Source of the DNA: JANNOG01 sp050329415
GTDB taxonomy: Bacteria; Actinomycetota; Actinomycetes; Actinomycetales; JBBAYJ01
Assembly (NCBI GenBank): GCA_050329415.1
Contig: JBHJOS010000119.1
Coordinates: 1-27,837, forward strand
Length of the DNA: 27,837 nt
Direction: 5' to 3'
Made by a program: the position numbers and the translations under genes. A model generated the notes under the pieces. The model saw only the letters and a program-made list of their open reading frames with translations, made no database searches and was not told the origin of the DNA. Shown here one piece after another: positions 15,982 to 21,767 of the stretch. Position 1 is the first letter of the stretch. Each line of letters begins with the position of its first letter.

Positions 15982-17412
15982 TCACCCGGCGTCGAGGGCG
16001 AGCAGGTCCTCCTCGGTCTCCCGGCGCAGCAGGACCCGGCTGCCGCCGTCCCGGACGGCGACCACGGGCGGGCGCGGGGTGTGGTTGTACTGGCTCGACA
16101 GGCTGCGGCAGTAGGCGCCGGTGACCGGGACTGCGAGCAGGTCCCCCCGGGTGACGTCGCCGGGGAGGAACTCGTCCCGGACCACGATGTCGCCGCTCTC
16201 GCAGTGCTTGCCGACGACGCGGGCGAGCACCGGTGCGGCGTCGGAGGCGCGGGAGGCAAGCGTCGCCGAGTACTCGGCGTCGTACATGGCGGTTCGGACG
16301 TTGTCGCTCATGCCGCCGTCGACGCTGACGTAGCGCCGGCCGCCGCCGCCGTCCAGGCGGACCTCCTTGACCGTGCCCACCCGGTACAGCGTGAGCGTCG
16401 ACGGGGCGGCGATCGCGCGGCCGGGCTCGACGCTGACCCGCGGCACGTCGACGCCCGCCGCCCGGCACTCCGTCACCAGCGAGTGGGCGAGCCGGGGGGC
16501 GATCTCGTGCGGCCCGAGCGGGGAATGGTGCGAGACGTAGGCGACGCCGAACCCGCCGCCGAGGTCCATCTCGGGCAGCGCGACCCCGTGATCGCGGCCG
16601 ATGCTCGCGTGCAGGCCCACCAGCCGGCGGATCGCGAGGTCGAACGCCGGGGTGTCGAAGATCTGGGAGCCGATGTGGCAGTGCAGCCCGGTCAGCTCGA
16701 GCTCGGGCCGGGCGAGGACCCGCGCGGCCACCCCCGCGGCCTCCCCGTCGGCGAGGGAGATCCCGAACTTCTGGTCCTCGTGGGCGGTGGCGAGGAACTC
16801 GTGGGTGTGGGCCTCGACCCCGACGTTCACGCGGATCATGACGCGGGCCCGGGCGCCGCGGGCCCGGGCCGCGTCGGCGAGCCGGTCGACCTCCTCCGCG
16901 GCGTCCACGACGACCCGGCCGACGCGGGCGTCCAGCGCCCGGGCCAGCTCGGCGTCGGTCTTGTTGTTGCCGTGCAGGGTGAGGTGCGCCGGGTCGGTGC
17001 CCGCCCGCAGCCCGACGAGCAGCTCCCCACCGCTCGTGGTGTCCAGGCGCAGGCCCTCGGCCGCTACCCACCGGGCGACCTCGACGGTGACGAACGCCTT
17101 GGCCGCGTAGTAGACGTCGGCCCCCCCGCACACGTCGCGGAAGGCGCCGTCGAAGGCGTCCCGGAACGCCCGGGCACGGGCGCGGAAGTCGAGCTCGTCG
17201 ACGACGTAGGCGGGCGTGCCGTGCTCCGCGGCGAGGTCGGCGACGCTCAGCCCACCGACCGACAGCGCCCCGTCCGGGCCGCGTCTGACGGACGACGCCC
17301 ACAGCTTCGGCAGCAGGGCGTTGACGTCGCCGGGCGGCCGCAGCCAGGAGGGGCGGGCGGCCGCCCCGAACATGGCCTCGGCGTGCAGGACGCCGGCCTC
17401 GTGGGCACGCAC
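15982..17412 (-). CDS. lysA: Diaminopimelate decarboxylase
   Basis: 476 residues. It decarboxylates meso-diaminopimelate to lysine, the last step of the pathway. Fold III PLP barrel: the PLP lysine is in VYYAAKAF (Lys105), with LHCHIGSQIFD, DLGGGFGVAY, SVEPGRAI and the dimer-contributed KHCESGD. The N-terminus has about 50 residues before the core, normal for actinobacteria. GTG 17412 begins 6 nt after a TAGAAC -10 box and has no Shine-Dalgarno site, so translation is probably leaderless. argS-lysA are neighbours in related genomes; here about 1.9 kb of toxin-antitoxin genes separate them. Confidence 0.95.
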   Translation of the reverse strand: MRAHEAGVLHAEAMFGAAARPSWLRPPGDVNALLPKLWASSVRRGPDGALSVGGLSVADLAAEHGTPAYVVDELDFRARARAFRDAFDGAFRDVCGGADVYYAAKAFVTVEVARWVAAEGLRLDTTSGGELLVGLRAGTDPAHLTLHGNNKTDAELARALDARVGRVVVDAAEEVDRLADAARARGARARVMIRVNVGVEAHTHEFLATAHEDQKFGISLADGEAAGVAARVLARPELELTGLHCHIGSQIFDTPAFDLAIRRLVGLHASIGRDHGVALPEMDLGGGFGVAYVSHHSPLGPHEIAPRLAHSLVTECRAAGVDVPRVSVEPGRAIAAPSTLTLYRVGTVKEVRLDGGGGRRYVSVDGGMSDNVRTAMYDAEYSATLASRASDAAPVLARVVGKHCESGDIVVRDEFLPGDVTRGDLLAVPVTGAYCRSLSSQYNHTPRPPVVAVRDGGSRVLLRRETEEDLLALDAG

Positions 17413-17418
17413 CCGGAC

Positions 17419-17447
17419 GTTCTACCGGATGGGTCCGAGGCTGTGGA
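17419..17447 (-). promoter_or_regulatory. Candidate lysA promoter (leaderless)
   Basis: On the minus strand, TCCACA (17447-17442), 17 nt, TAGAAC (17424-17419), then GTCCGG and the lysA GTG. Spacing and the A2/A5 positions fit a vegetative sigma-A-type promoter whose transcript would start at or next to the start codon. Confidence 0.5.
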
Positions 17448-17459
17448 CGGCGCCCGTCC
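17445..17459. promoter_or_regulatory. Palindrome GGACGG-CGC-CCGTCC in the lysA/mntA divergent region
   Basis: Perfect 6-bp arms around a 3-bp centre, partly overlapping the -35 hexamer proposed for lysA and about 30 nt before the mntA-like start. It could be an operator for either gene. GC-rich, so chance is not excluded. Confidence 0.35.
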
Positions 17460-17489
17460 CGAGTCGTGGGTCAGTGGGACCATCGACAC

Positions 17490-17936
17490 GTGACTGAGGA
17501 CACCAGCGCCATCGAGGGCGTGGCACGGCTGCGGGTCGCGGCCCGCGACGGTTCCCTCGCCGCGGTCGCTCACCGGCACGGGGTGTCGGTCGTCGCCGGC
17601 TTCGGCAGTGCCGTCACCGGCGACGCGCCGCGCGGCATCCCCCGCGACATCGATGTCGCCGTGGGTTTCCGGACCCGCCCGGCGGACGGCGGCCTGGCTC
17701 TGGTGGGCGACCTCATGCGACTGGCCGGTTCGTCGCGGGTCGACGTCGCCTTCCTGGACGAGGCGGGCGTCGTCCTCGTCGAGGAGGCGTTGGCGACCGG
17801 GGAGACCTGGTTCGAGGACGCGGAGGGCGAGGCCGCGAACCGCCATCTACGGGCCTCGCTCGTCCGGATGGACACCGACTGGCTCCGTCGGCTCGACCTT
17901 GCCCTCATGGCCGAGGCGGGAGACCCGGGCCGGTGA
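17490..17936 (+). CDS. mntA: MntA-like nucleotidyltransferase antitoxin (MNT domain)
   Basis: 148 residues from GTG 17490 (a GTG at 17466 is in frame). Minimal nucleotidyltransferase: VVAGFGSAVTG (Gly39-Ser40) then DID (Asp53, Asp55) and a later acidic VDVAF (Asp85), the metal-binding triad. In characterised pairs MntA AMPylates a tyrosine of the HepT toxin. Here the spacing is GS-x12-DxD rather than the usual GS-x10-DxD, and the arginine normally following GS is missing; activity may be kept or altered. It overlaps the hepT-like gene by 4 nt (GTGA) and is divergent from lysA. Confidence 0.8.
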   Translation: MTEDTSAIEGVARLRVAARDGSLAAVAHRHGVSVVAGFGSAVTGDAPRGIPRDIDVAVGFRTRPADGGLALVGDLMRLAGSSRVDVAFLDEAGVVLVEEALATGETWFEDAEGEAANRHLRASLVRMDTDWLRRLDLALMAEAGDPGR

Positions 17937-18379
17937 GCCCACGACACCTGAGGACGGCCCTCGTCCACTCCCGGCTCGACGAGATCCGGTCACTGCTCGA
18001 TGACCTCGATCGCCTCGGCATCGTGACTGTCGAGGATCTGACGACCGACCGCTTCAGACGGCACGTGACGGAACGCGTCCTCTCGGCGATGGTCGACCTG
18101 GCGGTCGGCGTCAACAGTCACGTCCTCGCCACGCGCGGGCGGGTGCCCGCCGACGCCGCGTCCACCTTCACGGCGATGGCCGGGGCGGGCGTCCTGGCGG
18201 ACCGCCTCGCCGAGGATCTCGTCGGGTCGGTGGGGCTGCGCAACGCGATCGTGCACGAGTACGCCGACGTCAACCTCGGGTTCGTGGCCGCGGCGGTGCC
18301 CATGGCCAGGCGGCGGTACGGCGAGTACGTCCGCCAGGTGGCGGCATGGACCGCCGCCAACGGATCTCCAGGCGGGTGA
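17933..18379 (+). CDS. hepT: HepT-like HEPN toxin
   Basis: 148 residues, all-helical, DUF86/HepT type. The HEPN RNase motif Rx4-6H appears as RNAIVHEY (Arg103, His108), and the tyrosine two residues on (Tyr110) gives the full Rx4HxY signature; that tyrosine is the residue modified by MntA in known systems. Known HepT proteins act as RNases and are toxic without their partner. It is translationally coupled to the mntA-like gene upstream, antitoxin first. Usual family length is 130-150 residues. Confidence 0.85.
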   Translation: MSPRHLRTALVHSRLDEIRSLLDDLDRLGIVTVEDLTTDRFRRHVTERVLSAMVDLAVGVNSHVLATRGRVPADAASTFTAMAGAGVLADRLAEDLVGSVGLRNAIVHEYADVNLGFVAAAVPMARRRYGEYVRQVAAWTAANGSPGG

Positions 18380-18415
18380 CGCGCCGGAGCCGAGCCGGCC
18401 CGAGCAGCGACGCCC

Positions 18416-18568
18416 CTCGGTGACGGCGGCGTCCCACGGGCCGTAGCCGGAGGTCGGGTACGGGTCCACCGTCGACGCCAGGGCGGTGACATGGACCTTC
18501 CGGCGCAGCGCCAGCGCGAGCTCGGCGACGGACTCCCCGGCGCGGGAACCCACAGCCGTCGCGCGCTC
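18416..18568 (-). pseudogene. C-terminal stub of a pyridine nucleotide-disulfide oxidoreductase
   Basis: About 51 codons on the minus strand, ERATAVGSRAGESVAELALA then LRRKVHVTALASTVDPYPT and GYGPWDAAV, match the dimerisation domain end of mercuric reductase-like flavoproteins (family form: G-x-RAGExIxELxLAxxxxLxxxDLAxxIHPYPTxxDGPWxAA). No FAD or NAD domain lies upstream, and the frame does not continue as this family on either side. It is a dead fragment between hepT and mazF, evidence of an older gene or insertion here. Confidence 0.6.
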
Positions 18569-18656
18569 GACCGGGCTGTCGCGCGGTGGGCGGCGTTGGC
18601 CGCGGCGGGCGTCGCCGCGGCCGTCACCGGCGTCATGACGACGTCGTGGGTCGCTC

Positions 18657-19004
18657 CTACAACGTCAGGTGAAGGCGCAGTGCGTCGTTCAGGCTCGACC
18701 GGAGCGCGGGGGTGAGGCTTCCGACGACCGACCCGACCCTGGCGACGTCGACGGCACGGACCTGCTCCGCCTGGGCCTTGGAGTCGGCGTCCAGACCGGT
18801 GTCCATGGCGGGCAGGAGGACCTGGAAGGGGTAGACGCGCCGGACGTTGCTCGTGACCGGGACGACGGTGACGACACCGCGCCCGAGGCGCGTCGCCGTC
18901 CGGTTCGCACCGTCGTTGCTGACGATCACTGCGGGGCGTCGCTTGTCCGATTCCGCCCCTCGGACCGGCTCCAGGTCCACGAGGCAGATGTCACCTCGAA
19001 GCAC
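18657..19004 (-). CDS. mazF: MazF/PemK-like endoribonuclease toxin
   Basis: 115 residues. The start LRGDICLVDLEPVRGAESDK and then RRPAVIVSND fits the MazF pattern RGDIwxxdl-P-xGsE-xxkRPavVvsnd, followed by VVTVVPVTSNVRRVYPFQVLL and the final AEQVRAVDVARVGSVVGSL (canonical Q-x-RavdxxRl). Known members cut mRNA or tRNA at short motifs. GTG 19004 lies within the end of the antitoxin gene (14-nt overlap), so they are coupled. Confidence 0.88.
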   Translation of the reverse strand: MLRGDICLVDLEPVRGAESDKRRPAVIVSNDGANRTATRLGRGVVTVVPVTSNVRRVYPFQVLLPAMDTGLDADSKAQAEQVRAVDVARVGSVVGSLTPALRSSLNDALRLHLTL

Positions 19005-19248
19005 GCGTCCCGGTCCCTGCGTTCGGCTCCTCGACGAGCCCGTCGGCCAGGGAGCCCTCCCAGGCGGCGGCCTCTCCGGTGCCCGCCCACTCGTCCCACG
19101 CGTTCGCGTAGTCGTCCTCCAGCGAGCGTTGACGAAGCAACGCGATAGCGCGCTGGATCACTGCTGATCGACTGGGAACGCCCTCCTGACGCGCGTACCA
19201 GTCGACTGTCGCGAGATCCTCCGCAGAGAGGCTGACACTGACCTTCAC
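18991..19248 (-). CDS. mazE: MazE-like ribbon-helix-helix antitoxin
   Basis: 85 residues. RHH DNA-binding fold at the N-terminus (KVSVSLSAEDLATVDWYARQ, then GVPSRSAVIQRAIALLRQ, 2-40) and an acidic tail (DDYANAWDEWAGTGEAAAWE) that would bind the toxin. This arrangement matches actinobacterial MazE-type antitoxins, which are RHH rather than AbrB-like. GTG 19248 is preceded by a -10 box 7 nt upstream and no Shine-Dalgarno sequence. The operon lies 53 nt downstream of argS, same strand, but has its own promoter. Confidence 0.83.
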   Translation of the reverse strand: MKVSVSLSAEDLATVDWYARQEGVPSRSAVIQRAIALLRQRSLEDDYANAWDEWAGTGEAAAWEGSLADGLVEEPNAGTGTRASR

Positions 19249-19284
19249 CCCACTGATGCTACTCAGGTAGCAATCTGATGACTA
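19249..19284 (-). promoter_or_regulatory. mazEF promoter with embedded palindrome TGCTAC-N4-GTAGCA
   Basis: On the minus strand: TAGTCA (19284-19279), 17 nt, TAGCAT (19261-19256), 7 nt, then GTG 19248. The perfect palindrome TGCTAC-tcag-GTAGCA (19257-19272) overlaps the -10 box and spacer, exactly where a self-repressing RHH antitoxin would act. The AT content is clearly higher than in the flanks. Confidence 0.65.
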
Positions 19285-19301
19285 CCCGGTGAACGTCGCC
19301 G

Positions 19302-20972
19302 TCACATGCGTTCCGGGGCGCTCACTCCCAGCAGACCCAGGCCGTTGGCCAGGACGACGCGGGTGGCCTCGTTGAGCCACAGCCGGGCACGGTGGAGGTC
19401 GGTGACGGGCTCGTCACCCAGCGGGGTGACGCGGCAGGCGTCGTACCACCGGTGGAAGTGCCCGGCCAGCTCCTCGAGGTAGCGGGCCACCCGGTGCGGC
19501 TCGTGCAGGGCGCCGGCCTGGGCGACCACCCGCGGGTACTCCCCCAGCGCCGCCAGCAGCACCGCCTCGGTGTCGTGGGTGAGCAGTGCCGGGTCGAACC
19601 CGTCCGCGCGCCGGACCCCGGCGGCGACGGCGTTGCGGGTCACCCCGCTGATCCGGGCGTGGGCGTACTGGACGTAGTACACGGGGTTGTCGTTGCTGTG
19701 CCGGACCAGGACGCCGAGGTCGATGTCGATCGGTGAGTCGACGGAGGACCGGGCCAGGGCGTACCGGGCGGCGTCCACGCCCACCGCGTCGACGAGGTCC
19801 TCCATCGTCACGACGGTGCCGTACCGCTTGCTCATCCGGACGGGCTGGCCGTCCTTCACGAGGTTGACCATCTGCCCGATGAGGATCTCGAGGTCCACGT
19901 GCGGGGTGTCGCCGAAGGCCGCGACCATCGCCATCATCCGTCCGACGTAACCGTGGTGGTCGGCACCGAGCATGATGACGCACCGGTCGAAGCCGCGGCG
20001 GCGCTTGTCCAGGTAGTACGCGAGGTCCCCGGCGATGTAGGCGGGCTCGCCGTCGCTCTTGACGATGACCCGGTCCTTGTCGTCGCCCAGATCGGTGGAC
20101 CGCAGCCACAGCGCGCCGTCGGACTCGTACAACCGGCCCGAGGCCCGCAGCCGCTCCACGGCCTCGGAGACCCGGCCGGAGGAGTGCAGTGACGCCTCGT
20201 GGAAGTACACGTCGAAGTCGACGCCGAAGGCGCGCATCGAGGACTTGATCTCGCCGAACATCAGCTCGACACCGTGGGCCCGGAAGTACTCCTGCGCCTT
20301 GTCGCGGGGCAGGGTGCGCGGGTCCGGGTCGCCCGCCGCCGCGGCGGCCGCCACCACTCGGGCGGCGATCTCGTCGACGTACTGCCCGCCGTAGCCGTCC
20401 GGCGGCGTCGGCTCACCCAGCGCCCGGGCCAGGAGCGTCCGCGCGAACCGGTCGATCTGGGCGCCCTGGTCGTTGAAGTAGTACTCCCGCGCGACGTCGG
20501 CACCGAGCGCCGCGAGGATCCGGGCCAGGGAGTCGCCCACCGCAGCCCAGCGGGCCCCCCCGAGGTGGATGGGCCCGGTCGGGTTGGCCGAGACGAACTC
20601 GAGGTTGACCCGGACGCCGGCGAGGTCGTCGCCGGTGCCGTAGCGCTCCCCCGCGTCGACGATCACCCGGGCCAGGCCGCCGGCGGCGGCCGAGTCGAGG
20701 GTGACGTTGATGAATCCGGGGCCGGCGACGTCGACCTTCGCGATGCCGGGGACGCCGGCGAGCCGGGTGCTGAGGGCCGTGGCGACCTCGCGGGGCGGGC
20801 GCTTCGCGGCACGCGCCAGCTGGAGGGCGACGTTGGTGGCCCAGTCACCGTGCTCGCGCTGCTTCGGTCGCTCCACCCGGACCTCGGGCGGCACCTCGAC
20901 GGCGAGCTCGCCGGCCTCGACGGCGTCGACGAGTGTCCGGCGGATCGTGGCGGCCAGGGCGTCGGGGGTCAC
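19302..20972 (-). CDS. argS: Arginyl-tRNA synthetase
   Basis: 556 residues, class Ia. It charges tRNA-Arg. Add1 N-terminal domain (about 1-110, with GPGFINVTL), the HIGH-type motif PTGPIHLGGAR (HLGG, 136-139), KMSK-type PVRMSKRYGTVVTMEDL, and the C-terminal anticodon-binding helices with YVQYAHARI and the end GLGLLGVSAPERM. I chose GTG 20972, 8 nt after a TACGCT -10 box; a TTG three codons upstream (20981) overlaps that box. Its cognate tRNA-Arg(CCG) lies 4.4 kb upstream, separated by vapBC and the ATPase pair. Confidence 0.95.
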   Translation of the reverse strand: MTPDALAATIRRTLVDAVEAGELAVEVPPEVRVERPKQREHGDWATNVALQLARAAKRPPREVATALSTRLAGVPGIAKVDVAGPGFINVTLDSAAAGGLARVIVDAGERYGTGDDLAGVRVNLEFVSANPTGPIHLGGARWAAVGDSLARILAALGADVAREYYFNDQGAQIDRFARTLLARALGEPTPPDGYGGQYVDEIAARVVAAAAAAGDPDPRTLPRDKAQEYFRAHGVELMFGEIKSSMRAFGVDFDVYFHEASLHSSGRVSEAVERLRASGRLYESDGALWLRSTDLGDDKDRVIVKSDGEPAYIAGDLAYYLDKRRRGFDRCVIMLGADHHGYVGRMMAMVAAFGDTPHVDLEILIGQMVNLVKDGQPVRMSKRYGTVVTMEDLVDAVGVDAARYALARSSVDSPIDIDLGVLVRHSNDNPVYYVQYAHARISGVTRNAVAAGVRRADGFDPALLTHDTEAVLLAALGEYPRVVAQAGALHEPHRVARYLEELAGHFHRWYDACRVTPLGDEPVTDLHRARLWLNEATRVVLANGLGLLGVSAPERM

Positions 20973-20980
20973 GGACCGCA

Positions 20981-20986
20981 AGCGTA
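20981..20986 (-). promoter_or_regulatory. Candidate argS -10 box (TACGCT)
   Basis: TACGCT on the minus strand, 8 nt upstream of the argS GTG and without a Shine-Dalgarno sequence between. No good -35 was found. Same motif and spacing as before the brnT-like gene. Confidence 0.4.
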
Positions 20987-21010
20987 GGGGCGCAGGCCAG
21001 GGCCGGACGC

Positions 21011-21054
21011 CACGTCATGGACGTGTGGCACACCGTGGCACGGTCAGGTAGGCT
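21011..21054 (+). promoter_or_regulatory. vapBC promoter with two adjacent palindromes
   Basis: CACGTC-ATG-GACGTG (21011-21025) overlaps GTGTG-G-CACAC (21023-21033); both are perfect. TAGGCT (21049-21054) is a -10 box 7 nt before GTG 21062, with a poor -35 (TGGCAC, 21026-21031) lying within the second palindrome. Likely binding sites for the Phd-type antitoxin. As argS is transcribed divergently from 20972, binding could also affect argS. Confidence 0.6.
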
Positions 21055-21061
21055 GTGCCCC

Positions 21062-21331
21062 GTGTCGGCTCCCGAGCACATCACCCAGCGCGATCTCCGC
21101 CATCGCTCCCGGGAGATCATGGATGCCGTCGAAAGGGGGCACGGCTACGTCGTCACCCGGGACGGACGCGAGATCGGCGAGCTGATCCCGCTGCGCCGAC
21201 GCCGCCGTTTCGTTCCGCGGGCCGAGTTCGCCGCCATGTCGCGGAACGCGCCGCGCATCGACGCTGCCGCCTTCCGGGCCGACCTCGATGCCGTCGTCAC
21301 CAACGAGCCCGACGACCCGTATGCCAGGTGA
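21062..21331 (+). CDS. vapB: Phd/YefM-type antitoxin of a VapBC pair
   Basis: 89 residues. The N-terminal fold ITQRDLRHRSREIMDAVERG then YVVTRDGREIGELIPL is the Phd/YefM pattern (xxRxxSxxxxxVxxGxxxxVTRxGxxxxxLxP). The C-terminal half (PRAEFAAMSRNAPRIDAAAFR...) would wrap the toxin. GTG 21062 has no Shine-Dalgarno site and sits 7 nt after the -10 box. It overlaps the toxin gene by 11 nt. Confidence 0.85.
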   Translation: MSAPEHITQRDLRHRSREIMDAVERGHGYVVTRDGREIGELIPLRRRRRFVPRAEFAAMSRNAPRIDAAAFRADLDAVVTNEPDDPYAR

Positions 21332-21767
21332 ACCGCAGCGGGACGGGCACCCGTACGGCCTCCTCGACACGAACATCCTCATCCACCGACACGACCTGGA
21401 TGTCAGCGAGTTGCCTGACGAAGGCGCGATCAGCGCGATTACCCTGGCAGAGCTGTCCGCGGGACTCCACATGGTCTCGGGACGGCCAGGCGAACACGCC
21501 GAGCGTGCCCGACGACTCGACATCCTCCAACGCACCGAGAACGAGTTCGACCCGATCCCGTTCGATGCGGATGCCGCGAGGGCCTACGGGCGTCTCAGTG
21601 CCGCCTTGCTGGAGATCGGGCGAACCCCGCGCCGCCGGATCGCGGACCTCATGATCGCTGCGACTGCCATGGTGGAGGACCTGCCGGTCTTCACGACGAA
21701 CCCCGGCGACTACGTCGGGCTCGGGGACTACATCCACGTCGTCCCCGTCAGGCGTCCCGCCACCTGA
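21321..21767 (+). CDS. vapC: VapC-like PIN-domain ribonuclease toxin
   Basis: 148 residues. PIN-domain acidic residues are visible: Asp16 in GLLDTNILI, Glu44 in TLAELSAG, Asp109 in IADLMIAATA, plus the late FTTNPGDY. Characterised VapC proteins cut tRNA or 23S rRNA. ATG 21321 lies inside the end of the antitoxin gene. Its 3' end overlaps that of the convergent ATPase gene by 20 nt (21748-21767). Confidence 0.9.
   Translation: MPGEPQRDGHPYGLLDTNILIHRHDLDVSELPDEGAISAITLAELSAGLHMVSGRPGEHAERARRLDILQRTENEFDPIPFDADAARAYGRLSAALLEIGRTPRRRIADLMIAATAMVEDLPVFTTNPGDYVGLGDYIHVVPVRRPAT

Noticed and set aside
14746..17493. 915-codon plus-strand frame opposite hom and lysA
   Set aside because: Mirror of well-supported enzymes; repetitive acidic/His composition typical of antisense frames.
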